Shown here piece after piece: positions 19,625 through 29,498 of a DNA stretch of 55,854 nucleotides. The translations under genes were made by a program, and so were the position numbers. The notes under the pieces were generated by a model that worked only from the letters and a program-made list of their open reading frames with translations, had not been told where the DNA came from and ran no database searches. Source of the stretch: Pseudoalteromonas denitrificans DSM 6059 (GTDB taxonomy: Bacteria > Pseudomonadota > Gammaproteobacteria > Enterobacterales > Alteromonadaceae); the NCBI RefSeq assembly GCF_900112265.1, contig NZ_FOLO01000002.1:1-55854 (forward strand), given 5' to 3'. Within the stretch, counting starts at the first letter, position 1, and each line of letters starts with the position of its first letter.

Positions 19625-20848
19625 ATGGCTGAATGTACTTTAAGTAGTTCTGATATTAAAAAAAATGATTCTTCATTAATAAATCAATATGTTACAGGTG
19701 AAAGTGCTTATTTTTCGTCGCCAACAAATGCTATTTTAGCGCATCCACCTTTTGCAAATTTACTTGATGTAGGCATCAAAAATTTAAGCCAACAGGTTGT
19801 TGAATCTTTACGTTTTGCAACTGAACTCGGTCATTCAGATCCAATTGTCATTGGTGCCATTCCTTTTGATACTTCAAAACCTTCTGCTTTGAGGTTGAGT
19901 ACAGGATTTAGCTTTGAAAAAGAAACTAGTGCGTTTAATCATACCGTGGCTTCAACATATCAAGCTACTGATATTGGTAAAGTTTCTATCAAAACCGTTC
20001 CTTCGTCAAATGAATTTGTAGGTGCTGTGTTTAATGCGTTAGAGCGCTTTTCACGAAAAGAGCTTGATAAAGTAGTCTTATCTCGTACTTTGCAGCTTGA
20101 TAGTGAGCATGATGTTGATATTGCTTCTGTATTAAAAAGGCTTAAAAATGGCAATGCAAATGGTTATACCTTTGCTGTGCCTGCAAACCAACATGAACAT
20201 AAACTTTGTAAAAAAACCTTATTAGGTGCCAGTCCTGAGTTATTAATTAAAAAAATAGGCAATAAAATAATCGCTAACCCTTTGGCTGGCTCTGAGCCAA
20301 AACAAGGAGATATTAAAGCCGATAAATTAATTACAGATCAGCTTATGAACTCTAAAAAAGATAGATATGAGCATGCTTTAGTTATCAAATCTATTGCACA
20401 AGCACTTAAACCCCTTTGTAAAAGTATAAATATTCCGAAAGAACCTTCTTTAATTGCAACTGAAACGATGTGGCATCTATCAACCAAAATTGAGGGAGAG
20501 CTTAAGTCTTCTAATATCACTTCATTAGACGTTGCAATGGCAATGCATCCAACGCCTGCCATAGGAGGATTCCCTACCAAAGCAGCTATAACTGCAATTG
20601 ATGAAATAGAAACATATGACAGAAAACTATTTACAGGCATGGTGGGCTGGTGTGATTTATCTGGAGATGGGGAATGGGTTGTAACAATACGCTGTGCAGA
20701 GATCGAAAATAATAAAGCGACTCTTTATGCCGGAGCCGGCATAGTTGAAGGGTCTATTCCGGAAAAAGAGCTTGCAGAAACCGGTGCTAAATTTAATACC
20801 ATGTTAAATGCGCTTGGAATTGATGTTAAGGGCCAAGACATTGAATAA
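19625..20848 (+). CDS. entC: Isochorismate synthase (EntC/MxcD-like)
   Basis: 407-residue chorismate-binding enzyme. Conserved segments are the LGASPELLIKK loop, ATETMWHLSTKIEGEL and HPTPAIGGFPTKAA, with the C-terminal YAGAGIVEGSIPEKE. It converts chorismate to isochorismate, the first step to 2,3-dihydroxybenzoate (DHB). I chose the ATG at 19625, nine bases after GAGG, over an upstream TTG. It heads an operon in which every following gene is close or overlapping. Confidence 0.92.
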   Translation: MAECTLSSSDIKKNDSSLINQYVTGESAYFSSPTNAILAHPPFANLLDVGIKNLSQQVVESLRFATELGHSDPIVIGAIPFDTSKPSALRLSTGFSFEKETSAFNHTVASTYQATDIGKVSIKTVPSSNEFVGAVFNALERFSRKELDKVVLSRTLQLDSEHDVDIASVLKRLKNGNANGYTFAVPANQHEHKLCKKTLLGASPELLIKKIGNKIIANPLAGSEPKQGDIKADKLITDQLMNSKKDRYEHALVIKSIAQALKPLCKSINIPKEPSLIATETMWHLSTKIEGELKSSNITSLDVAMAMHPTPAIGGFPTKAAITAIDEIETYDRKLFTGMVGWCDLSGDGEWVVTIRCAEIENNKATLYAGAGIVEGSIPEKELAETGAKFNTMLNALGIDVKGQDIE

Positions 20849-22541
20849 TTTACGTGAGACAAGCCTTGAATATACGCCTTGGCCAAGTAATTTTGTTGCA
20901 CGTTATAAATCTGCAAAGCTCTGGCAAGAAAGTATCTTAGGTGAGCTACTTAAACCGCATTTAAACAAAAATAAACTGGCAATAATTGACGATCATATAG
21001 GGTGGACTTATCAAGAATTAGAGCGTAACTCTGATCTTCTAGCCTCGACTTTTTTAAAAATGGGTTTAGGGCAAGGAGATAAAGTGGTTGTTCACTTGCC
21101 TAACTGTTGTGCACTTTTTGAATTGCTTTTTGCGTTATTTAAAATTGGTGCCAGCCCAATAATGGCTTTACCGACGCATAGGTATGGCGAAATTTCATAT
21201 TTTTGTGAATTTACACAAGCTAAAGCTTATATAGGTTCAGCACAACTTAATGAGCAGGTTAATGATTCTGTTCTGAATCAGCTAATAGATAATAAGTTAA
21301 TTAAATTTGGTTATACATTTGATTTCAATGAAAACTTCATAAGTTTAAACCATGAATTAAAAAGCCAGACTGATGATTTAGAATTACTCAATAAAGTTAA
21401 AGTAGTTCCTTCAAATATTGCACTTTTTCAATTATCAGGGGGGACGACTGGTGTTCCTAAATTGATACCTCGTACTCACTATGATTATTTATATAGTGTT
21501 ATTGGAAGTAACAAAATTTGTAATATTAATCAAAATTCAGTTTACCTGGCTGTTTTACCTGTTTGTCATAATTTCCCTATGAGTTCACCTGGTGCATTAG
21601 GCGTCTTTGCTGCTGGTGGGACTTTAGTGCTCAGTAATTCAGGTGCACCCGATAATGCTTTTAGTTTAATTGAGCAATATAAAGTGACTATTTCAGCGTT
21701 AGTTCCTCCTCTTGCAATTACTTGGTTAAGTGCTTTTGAGACGCGTAAAAATGAAAAAAATTGTCCTGATATATCAAGTTTACAAGTACTTCAGGTTGGT
21801 GGCGCTAAGTTTAGTTTTGAGGCTGCTAAACGTGTAGAACCTATTTTAGGCTGTACTTTACAGCAAGTGTTTGGCATGGCTGAGGGCTTAGTAAACTATA
21901 CGCGACTTAATGATGACGTTGAAACAATCTTATCAACGCAAGGTCGGCCTATTTCTGAATTTGATGAAATTAAAATTTTGGATGACGATGATAATTTAGT
22001 TTTACAGGGGGAAATAGGACATTTATTAACACGGGGTCCTTATACCATTAGGGGTTATTACAAAGCTGCTGAACACAATTTAAAAGCGTTTACTTCTGAT
22101 GGTTTTTATCGCACAGGGGATCTTGTGCGTGAAAATGAAAATGGATATTTAATTGTTGAAGGCCGTGCGAAAGATCAAATCAATAAAGGGGGAGAAAAAG
22201 TAGCAGCCGAAGAATTGGAAAACTATCTACTTTCTCATTCAAGCGTTTTTGATGCAGCGGTTGTTGCAATGCCAGATGAATATTTAGGAGAGCGAATTTG
22301 TGCCTTTGTGATTGCAAAAACACAGTTATGCTCACCACTTAAATCAATTGATTTAAATAAATTTTTACGCTCTAAACAACTTGCACAATTTAAATATCCT
22401 GATCGTTTTGAAATCGTAAAATCTTTTCCAAAAACTAAATTTGGCAAAGTAGATAAAAAAGCCTTACGTATACAAATTAGTGAAAAATTAAATAAATTAT
22501 CAGCTCAACTGAGCCAATCTTCAATTGCTGAAAAAGGGTAA
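20823..22541 (+). CDS. entE: 2,3-dihydroxybenzoate-AMP ligase (EntE/MxcE-like)
   Basis: 572-residue stand-alone adenylation enzyme. The P-loop-like motif LSGGTTGVPKLIPRTH (around residue 205), FYRTGDLVRENENGYL and the C-terminal catalytic Lys region (FPKTKFGKVDKKAL) are present. The N-terminal YTPWPSNFVARY matches the EntE/DhbE group. It activates DHB and loads it on the aryl carrier domain of the next gene product. The start is uncertain: this ATG lies inside entC, but a TTG at 20841 with TAAGG nine bases upstream is equally plausible. Confidence 0.92.
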   Translation: MLRAKTLNNLRETSLEYTPWPSNFVARYKSAKLWQESILGELLKPHLNKNKLAIIDDHIGWTYQELERNSDLLASTFLKMGLGQGDKVVVHLPNCCALFELLFALFKIGASPIMALPTHRYGEISYFCEFTQAKAYIGSAQLNEQVNDSVLNQLIDNKLIKFGYTFDFNENFISLNHELKSQTDDLELLNKVKVVPSNIALFQLSGGTTGVPKLIPRTHYDYLYSVIGSNKICNINQNSVYLAVLPVCHNFPMSSPGALGVFAAGGTLVLSNSGAPDNAFSLIEQYKVTISALVPPLAITWLSAFETRKNEKNCPDISSLQVLQVGGAKFSFEAAKRVEPILGCTLQQVFGMAEGLVNYTRLNDDVETILSTQGRPISEFDEIKILDDDDNLVLQGEIGHLLTRGPYTIRGYYKAAEHNLKAFTSDGFYRTGDLVRENENGYLIVEGRAKDQINKGGEKVAAEELENYLLSHSSVFDAAVVAMPDEYLGERICAFVIAKTQLCSPLKSIDLNKFLRSKQLAQFKYPDRFEIVKSFPKTKFGKVDKKALRIQISEKLNKLSAQLSQSSIAEKG

Positions 22542-22545
22542 TAAA

Positions 22546-23457
22546 ATGTCTATTCCAAAAATACCAAACTATGCATTGCCAAAAAATGCAGATTTTCCTG
22601 AAAATAAAACAGATTGGCAGATAGACCCAAATCGTGCCGTTTTATTGGTTCACGACATGCAGCAGTATTTTGTAAATTTTTATCAAACAGATACATCACC
22701 TATTTCAGATGTCATTAAAAATATTCAAGCGTTAAAAAAGGAAGCAAAAAACAATGGTGTTCCTGTTGTTTATACTGCACAACCAGCCGATCAGAATCCA
22801 AAAGATAGAGCACTTTTAACCGATTTTTGGGGTACAGGGTTAGATGATACTTATACTCAAATTATTGAAGACTTAGCGCCACAAGAGGATGACATCCAAT
22901 ATACTAAGTGGCGTTACAGTGCCTTTAAACGTACGCCCTTATTAGATTATATGCGTGAAAATGATAAAGACCAGCTCATTATTTGCGGTATTTATGGACA
23001 TATTGGTATTTTAGCCACTTCGCTTGACGCATTTATGTTAGATGTTAAACCTTTTGTGATAGCAGATGCTTTTGCTGATTTTACCTTAGAAGATCACAAG
23101 TTTACTTTGAAATATGTTTCTGGTCGCTGTGGCAATATAAAACCCCTTGAACTTGCTTTAGATGAATTGAAAATAAAGAAAAACGCTAAGCGCGCTCATA
23201 AGTTGACTTTTGATTCTATAAAGCAAGATATTGCCGATATTTTACTTATTTCTATTGATGAAGTTGAAGAAGATGAAAATTTAACTTATTTGGGGTTAGA
23301 TTCAATTCGTGCAATGTCGTTACTAGAAAAATGGCGAAGAGAAGGCTGTAACATCACATTTAATGAACTTGTTCAGACAGTAACTTTAAATGAATGGTGG
23401 AAAACAATTGCTGCGGACCTCAATCGTGCGCCTGTTGTAGAGGATGCTTTGGCATGA
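22546..23457 (+). CDS. entB: Bifunctional isochorismatase / aryl carrier protein (EntB/MxcF-like)
   Basis: 303 residues. The isochorismatase domain spans about 1-205, with VHDMQQYFVNFY and the YGHIGILATSLDAFM segment. The C-terminal aryl carrier domain (about 215-295) has the phosphopantetheine Ser253 in GLDSIRAMSLLEKWR. It makes 2,3-dihydro-DHB and carries activated DHB to the synthetase. I chose the ATG at 22546, which has an AAGGG site just upstream. Its stop overlaps the NRPS start (ATGA). Confidence 0.94.
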   Translation: MSIPKIPNYALPKNADFPENKTDWQIDPNRAVLLVHDMQQYFVNFYQTDTSPISDVIKNIQALKKEAKNNGVPVVYTAQPADQNPKDRALLTDFWGTGLDDTYTQIIEDLAPQEDDIQYTKWRYSAFKRTPLLDYMRENDKDQLIICGIYGHIGILATSLDAFMLDVKPFVIADAFADFTLEDHKFTLKYVSGRCGNIKPLELALDELKIKKNAKRAHKLTFDSIKQDIADILLISIDEVEEDENLTYLGLDSIRAMSLLEKWRREGCNITFNELVQTVTLNEWWKTIAADLNRAPVVEDALA

Positions 23458-26400
23458 AACATAAAGCTTTAATACATCAGGCTTTAACATCTGCACAACT
23501 CGGTATTTGGTTAGGACAAGCCATAAAACCTCAAAGTGCAATGTATAATGCTGCTGAATATTTAGAGTTTAAAGGTGAATTTAACCAAACTGCATTTATT
23601 CAAGCTGCAACTTTTGTTTTGCAAAATACATCTGCATTGAATATGGCATTTGTATTAGAAAGTGGTGAGCCAATACAAAAGAGGGCATCTGAACACGTTG
23701 TTAAAAATAATAATCTGATTTTTGTCGACCTCTCAAAAGAATTGGCACCATATGAAACAGCTGTTCAGTTTTTAAAAGGTGATTTAAAAAACGCATTAGA
23801 TATTCAGTCAGGTAAAAATTATCGCCATATTTTAATTAAACTTGCTGAAGACCATTATATGTGGAATTTATGCATCCATCATATCGCAAGTGATGGTTAT
23901 AGTTTTTCACTATTAGCAGATACCGTTTTAACTCAGTATAAAGCGGTTATGAATACGGGGTTTCTATCTGATTTATCATTTGGAGATTATAACCAAGTAT
24001 TGACTGAAGATATCCAATATCGTCAATCAAAATACTTTGAATTAGATCAAAATTACTGGATTAATTTTTATCAAAATATAAAAAATGTGCGATCAATTTG
24101 TAGCACCCCATCAGATATAAACGAAACACATATAAAATCTACTGCTCACATTTCATTAAGTACTTTTCAAAAACTTAATGATATAGGAAAAGCACATAAA
24201 ACGAGTTGGACTGATGTTTTACTCACGTTATCAGCAAGTTTAATCCATCAATATACAGGAATTCAAGACACCGTAATTGGCATGCCAGTCGCATCCAGAA
24301 TGGGGTCTAAATCGGCTAATGTACCTTGTATGCAGATGAATATAGTGCCTGTTTCTTTAACGTTTTCACAGGCTAAAACATTGTCGCAATTACTTGACCA
24401 AGTGAGTAGCCAAATTAAAATAGGTCGCCGACACTTTAGGGCGCGATATGAAGATTTAAAACAGGTATTAGCAAGAAATACACAAAATAAAAAGTTATTT
24501 GGTCCAGTCGTCAATATTATTCCCTTTGAGCGTCAATTATATCTTCACTCCTGTGAAGTAGATGTGCATACATTAAGTGCAGGACCTGTTGACGACCTTG
24601 CATTTACCTTTATCAAACAAATAGACGGCAGTTTAAAATTTGATTTGTATGCCAATCCTAATAACTACAATCAAAAACAGATAGATACTTTATCATCTCA
24701 TTTAATTGATCTTATCAATGAAGTTAATATTGAATTAAATCATAACTTAACAGTTGATATTAATCATCTGTCTTATTTTAGTTCTGAAGCACTCCCCACA
24801 AACAGTTTTGCATATAATTGTGTGATCGCGCGCATTTATCGAAGTGCTAAATTGGCCCCTGCATCGATAGCAATAAGGCAAGACGCACATAAGTTGAGCT
24901 ACTGTGAGCTCATTGATATCGTCAGTACAATCGCTGCAAATATTTGGGACTTAGGTTTACCTAAAAATCAAACTATTGCTTTGGTTATTCCTAGAAGTGA
25001 GCAGGCAATAACTATGATGCTTGCAACACTATTATTAGGGCATAGGTTTGTTGTAATAGACCCTGATGCACCATTAAAGCGTAATTTGCTTATTTTAAAA
25101 GATGCTAAACCTAGTTTGGTCGTTTTGTATCCATCCATTGATGGTGAATTAAGGCAAGCCACAGCTGAATACTTTTGCATAGATACGCCAGCATTAGAAT
25201 TATCCCACATGAATGTAGATGTCGCACATCTTTGGCTTGTTGATGAAAATAAAGAGCAGCAAGATGCTTACCTTATTTATACATCGGGCTCAACGGGTAT
25301 ACCTAAAGGCGTTGTTATTGGTTACTCAGCTTTAAATGAATTTACCTTAGCTGGGGCATTAGATTATGAAATAGATAGCTCAGATACGGTCTTACAATTT
25401 GCGCCTTTGCATTTTGATGCCTGTATAGAAGAAATCTTTATTAGTCTATCTGTGGGTGCGCAGCTTGTTCTTAGAAATGATGAAATGTTAAATTCCCCTG
25501 CCGCTTTTTTAAAGCAATGTGAACGCTGGAATATTAGTATATTAGACTTACCTACCGCATATTGGCATGAAATTGCTTTAGCGACTCAAGAGCAATCTTT
25601 AAGCCTTTATAAAGCCATTAAAACGATCATCATAGGTGGCGAAGCTGTTCAAGTTCAAAGGGTTGAGCAGTGGCGTAAAAATTTTGGCACACAAGTTAAA
25701 TTATTAAATACTTATGGACCAAGTGAAGCGACGGTTGTTGCAACTTTTACTGATTTATCACAAGAGGTTTCATCTCTTTTTATTGGTAAGCCCCTACGAG
25801 GGAGACAAGTTGCTGTTGTTGATAGTGATTTGAATGTATTGCCAAAAGGAGAGTCTGGCGAGCTTATATTATTGGGGGCAGGTTTAAGTAAAGGTTACTT
25901 AGGGTTACCTGATAAAACGGCTGAATGTTTTGTTCAAATTAGCTTGCCAAGGGATACAAAAACGAAAGTACGAGCATATCGTACGGGAGATAGAGTAAAG
26001 CTACATACTTGCGACAATCTTGAGTTTTTAGGGCGAATCGACTCACAAATTAAAATTAGTGGGTATCGCATTGAGCTTGGAGAAGTTGAAAATGCCATTT
26101 TAAACTTAGAAGGCATAGAAGATGTGGTTGTGACTGTTTCTTCTGAGCAGTCAGTGGAGCAAGTTTATTTAATTGCGCATTTAGTTACAAAAAATGATGT
26201 TTGGAATGAGGCCAAATTACGTCAATCACTTACAGGTATATTGCCTTTACCTATGTTACCAAGTCGCGTTATTTTACATGAGCACTTGCCAAAAAATGCA
26301 GCGGGTAAAATTGATCGTAAAGCCCTCAGCCTATATGAAAAAGAGCGCATACAGTTAAAAGATTTTAAAAATGTTTTAACTGAATTCGAAAAGTCTGTTG

Positions 26401-27863
26401 CAGGAATTTGGCAGGCTGTACTCGGTATTGACAATATCTCTGCTGATGATGATTTTTTTATTATCGGTGGGCAATCACTACAAAGCATTCAAGTTGCTAA
26501 TCGACTGAGTAACCTATTTAAACGTGAAATTCCGGTATCACTGATTTTTTCTTATCCTAGGCTAAGAGATTTATCTCAGGTTTTAGAATCAAATGAAACT
26601 CAGCACAGTAGCGATAAAGAAAATACTTTTAACTTGATGCAGCAAGATATTTCGCACTTTTCTCAAAATATAAGTAAAAATATCAATCCTAGTTCATCCG
26701 ATATTGAGGTCGTTTTATTAACTGGGGCGACAGGGTTTGTTGGTGCTCAGTTGTTAAAGCAACTTCTTGATACTTCCAATGCTCAAATAAAATGCATTGT
26801 ACGCGCAGATAATGAAATTCAAGGTTTAAAACGTTTAGAAAAAGCATTTTTGGCCCAAGGTTTAAAAGGGTTTGATACAAAGCGTATAACGGCATTATGT
26901 CTAGATTTAGCCGATCCATTCTTAGGGTTCGATGAAAAAGCCTTTTTACAATTAGCCAATTTAGTTGATTGTGTCTTTCATAATGCAGCTCAAACAAGTG
27001 TCATGCGAGACTATCAAAGTTTAAGAGAAGCCAATGTATTGCCTACAGCACATTTACTTCATTTAGCGAGTGTAAAAGGTATTCCATTTAATCATGTTTC
27101 AACAATCGCAGTTGCACAGGCAAGTGATGAGCGTTTAGCTGAAACTTATGTTCCTATACATGATGCTTTAAAAGACGGTTATCAACAGTCTAAGTGGGTT
27201 TCTGAATCTTTAGTTGAAGCGGCACATAAACAAGGTTACCCCGTTAATATTTATCGATTGGCACGGGTAACGGGTGACTTAAATAGTGGTTATATCAATA
27301 GTAAAGATTTGGTTTGGAGCATTATTAGAGCGGGTCTAAATAATAAAGTCTTGCCTGATATTCAAGTGCAAGAGCCTTGGACTCCAGTTGATTTTGTTGC
27401 TCAATTTATGGTCACCCACGGCATGCAATTTCCTGGTGAAGGGGTATTTAACCTTACTCCAAAACATAAAGTTAAAGTGGCTGAAATATTTGCTTGGCTG
27501 AAGTTGCTTTCATTTGATTTTAGTCTCATAGATTTAAATACTTGGTGTAAAGAAATCAAAGAGAATGGTTCAGATCAAGACCATACGATTTTAAGCTTTT
27601 TTGAACAAATGCAAGCAGATACTCAAGGTGAAAATAACATTCATATCACTCAGTGTATTAACGACAAATTCTTAGAGAAAGCGGAAAAATTAGCAATAAG
27701 CTTACCTAAAATTGATAGGTCTACGTTTTGTCTTTATTTAGAGTATGCCTTAAAACATAAACTTATTTCCCCCCCTGAATATGACTTTAAAAAAGTTTCT
27801 GCTGACTTTTTAAAACAAGATAAGCAAAGCCAAACAGCACAATTACAACTGGAGGCTTGCTAA
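23454..27863 (+). CDS. mxcG: NRPS, C-A-PCP-thioester reductase, lysine-activating (MxcG-like)
   Basis: 1469 residues. Condensation domain about 5-440, with HHIASDG at 142-148. Adenylation domain about 475-960, with the YTSGSTGIPKG loop near 608 and the invariant Lys in AGKIDRKAL near 948. Carrier domain with Ser1008 (GGQSLQS). Thioester reductase about 1085-1469, with TGATGFVG at 1090-1097 and YQQSK downstream. Aligned by eye to GrsA, the pocket residues read D-A-E-D-I-G-T-V-V-K, close to the known lysine code. It should acylate both lysine amines with DHB and release the product reductively as an aldehyde or alcohol, as in myxochelin synthesis. Confidence 0.93.
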   Translation: MKHKALIHQALTSAQLGIWLGQAIKPQSAMYNAAEYLEFKGEFNQTAFIQAATFVLQNTSALNMAFVLESGEPIQKRASEHVVKNNNLIFVDLSKELAPYETAVQFLKGDLKNALDIQSGKNYRHILIKLAEDHYMWNLCIHHIASDGYSFSLLADTVLTQYKAVMNTGFLSDLSFGDYNQVLTEDIQYRQSKYFELDQNYWINFYQNIKNVRSICSTPSDINETHIKSTAHISLSTFQKLNDIGKAHKTSWTDVLLTLSASLIHQYTGIQDTVIGMPVASRMGSKSANVPCMQMNIVPVSLTFSQAKTLSQLLDQVSSQIKIGRRHFRARYEDLKQVLARNTQNKKLFGPVVNIIPFERQLYLHSCEVDVHTLSAGPVDDLAFTFIKQIDGSLKFDLYANPNNYNQKQIDTLSSHLIDLINEVNIELNHNLTVDINHLSYFSSEALPTNSFAYNCVIARIYRSAKLAPASIAIRQDAHKLSYCELIDIVSTIAANIWDLGLPKNQTIALVIPRSEQAITMMLATLLLGHRFVVIDPDAPLKRNLLILKDAKPSLVVLYPSIDGELRQATAEYFCIDTPALELSHMNVDVAHLWLVDENKEQQDAYLIYTSGSTGIPKGVVIGYSALNEFTLAGALDYEIDSSDTVLQFAPLHFDACIEEIFISLSVGAQLVLRNDEMLNSPAAFLKQCERWNISILDLPTAYWHEIALATQEQSLSLYKAIKTIIIGGEAVQVQRVEQWRKNFGTQVKLLNTYGPSEATVVATFTDLSQEVSSLFIGKPLRGRQVAVVDSDLNVLPKGESGELILLGAGLSKGYLGLPDKTAECFVQISLPRDTKTKVRAYRTGDRVKLHTCDNLEFLGRIDSQIKISGYRIELGEVENAILNLEGIEDVVVTVSSEQSVEQVYLIAHLVTKNDVWNEAKLRQSLTGILPLPMLPSRVILHEHLPKNAAGKIDRKALSLYEKERIQLKDFKNVLTEFEKSVAGIWQAVLGIDNISADDDFFIIGGQSLQSIQVANRLSNLFKREIPVSLIFSYPRLRDLSQVLESNETQHSSDKENTFNLMQQDISHFSQNISKNINPSSSDIEVVLLTGATGFVGAQLLKQLLDTSNAQIKCIVRADNEIQGLKRLEKAFLAQGLKGFDTKRITALCLDLADPFLGFDEKAFLQLANLVDCVFHNAAQTSVMRDYQSLREANVLPTAHLLHLASVKGIPFNHVSTIAVAQASDERLAETYVPIHDALKDGYQQSKWVSESLVEAAHKQGYPVNIYRLARVTGDLNSGYINSKDLVWSIIRAGLNNKVLPDIQVQEPWTPVDFVAQFMVTHGMQFPGEGVFNLTPKHKVKVAEIFAWLKLLSFDFSLIDLNTWCKEIKENGSDQDHTILSFFEQMQADTQGENNIHITQCINDKFLEKAEKLAISLPKIDRSTFCLYLEYALKHKLISPPEYDFKKVSADFLKQDKQSQTAQLQLEAC

Positions 27864-28678
27864 TGAGTGAAGCACCAAAACGTGTACCTCCAAGATTATT
27901 ATGCTTGGTTCGAAAACACTATATTAGTCCAAATTTACTGAGGGTCACATTAACAGGAGAGGCATTAAAAGGTTTTCCCATTAATAAAAATGGATCTCAC
28001 ATTAAGTTGTTTATTCCCAGAGAAGGGGAGACTAAACCGTCTTTACCTAGATTAACTGCTGCTGGCATAGAATGGCCAAAAAACAGGCCTATTACTCGTG
28101 CCTATAGTGTTCGAAAATATCATCCTGATACGAATGAACTTGATATCGATTTTGTTGCTCATGGTAAATCAAGCCCTGCATCGGGCTGGGCTGTCAATGC
28201 AAATGAAGGTGACTTTATTGGTGTTGCAGGTCCTGGTGGACCAGATCCTTTATTAGCCCCAGCTGATTGGCATATTTTAGCTGGAGACTTAACCGCTGTG
28301 CCTGCAATAAGCGCTATTTTAGAAACCTTAGATAGTAAAGCCTCTGGCCATGTATTTATTGAAGTCGATAACTTAGTTGATAAACATTTTATTGCACATC
28401 CTAGTGGCATCAATATCCATTGGATTCTAAGAGATGTTTCTCGTAAAAAAAATGCATTAATTGAAGCGATTAACAATGTTGCTCCTGATATCGGTGTTAA
28501 AAGCATCTCTGCTTTTATTGCGGGTGAAAATGCCTCTGTTATTGCTTGTCGAGATAAGCTTAGAGTTGATTATCAACTGACTAAAAAGAATTTATATGCT
28601 GTGCCTTATTGGCGCAGAGGCCAAGATGAAGAAACCTATCACGAAGAACGCCATACAATCATGGATCAGGTGTATTAA
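27863..28678 (+). CDS. mxcB: Siderophore-interacting protein, ViuB/SIP family (MxcB-like)
   Basis: 271 residues. Its FAD-binding RAYSVRKYHP motif (R-x-Y-S type) and FVAHGKSSPASGWA segment fit the siderophore-interacting flavoprotein family, and a GDLTAVPAISAIL nicotinamide-site segment follows. These cytoplasmic enzymes reduce ferric siderophore to free the iron. I chose the ATG overlapping the NRPS stop, seven bases after a perfect GGAGG. It is the only clear iron-acquisition gene in the operon on the uptake side. Confidence 0.9.
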   Translation: MSEAPKRVPPRLLCLVRKHYISPNLLRVTLTGEALKGFPINKNGSHIKLFIPREGETKPSLPRLTAAGIEWPKNRPITRAYSVRKYHPDTNELDIDFVAHGKSSPASGWAVNANEGDFIGVAGPGGPDPLLAPADWHILAGDLTAVPAISAILETLDSKASGHVFIEVDNLVDKHFIAHPSGINIHWILRDVSRKKNALIEAINNVAPDIGVKSISAFIAGENASVIACRDKLRVDYQLTKKNLYAVPYWRRGQDEETYHEERHTIMDQVY

Positions 28679-29457
28679 TGGCATATTCTGAATTTAAAAA
28701 TAAAAGAGTCATAGTGACTGGGGCGCATCAGGGCATAGGTTTAGCTGTTGCAAAACAACTTGCAATGAAAGGTGCTCACGTCCTTGCTTTTGATATCGCT
28801 TTTTCTGTTGAGAAAGAAATTACTTTTGAAGCCGATAATGATGGTATTTCTCGTATTCATTTGGATATTACTAAATCAGAAAATATTAAAGGTTTAGTAA
28901 ATCAAATAGAGCTAAATTTAGGACCGATTGATTATCTTGTCAGTGTCGCTGGCATTCTACGCATGGGTTCTTTACTTGAGCATAATGAAAGGGATTGGTT
29001 AGATACTTTTGATGTGAATTGCCATGGCCCTTTTTTCTTATGTCAAGCTGTTGCTCATTATATGAAACAAAGAAGAAATGGTGCCATTGTGGCTATAGGT
29101 TCAAATGCCGCAAGTACAAGTAGATTAAATATGGGCAGCTATTGTGCATCAAAAGCTGCTTTAACGGCAATGATTAAAGGATTGGCATTAGAGCTGGCGC
29201 AAGATGGTATTCGTTGCAATTTAGTTGCGCCAGGTTCAACAGACACACCTATGCAAAGGCAACTTTGGCAAGATGATACAGGCCTTGAAAAAACAATATC
29301 TGGCAATTTAAGTGACTATAAACTTGGGATCCCACTAAAACGTATTGCGTCATCTGACGACATCGCAGATGTTGTTTTATTTTTGTTATCACATCAAGCA
29401 CGCCATATCACAATGGAAAATTTACTCGTAGACGGTGGAGCCACTTTAGGCCATTAA
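28678..29457 (+). CDS. entA: 2,3-dihydro-2,3-dihydroxybenzoate dehydrogenase (EntA/MxcC-like)
   Basis: 259-residue short-chain dehydrogenase. The NAD motif is GAHQGIG (about 16-22), the catalytic YCASK follows an IGSNAAST strand, and the C-terminus ends in LLVDGGATLGH. It completes DHB synthesis from the EntB product. Its ATG overlaps the preceding stop (TAATG). Confidence 0.93.
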   Translation: MAYSEFKNKRVIVTGAHQGIGLAVAKQLAMKGAHVLAFDIAFSVEKEITFEADNDGISRIHLDITKSENIKGLVNQIELNLGPIDYLVSVAGILRMGSLLEHNERDWLDTFDVNCHGPFFLCQAVAHYMKQRRNGAIVAIGSNAASTSRLNMGSYCASKAALTAMIKGLALELAQDGIRCNLVAPGSTDTPMQRQLWQDDTGLEKTISGNLSDYKLGIPLKRIASSDDIADVVLFLLSHQARHITMENLLVDGGATLGH

Positions 29458-29498
29458 GTCATAAAAAATTAAATGAAATTATTTGGAGAACTCAAAAG

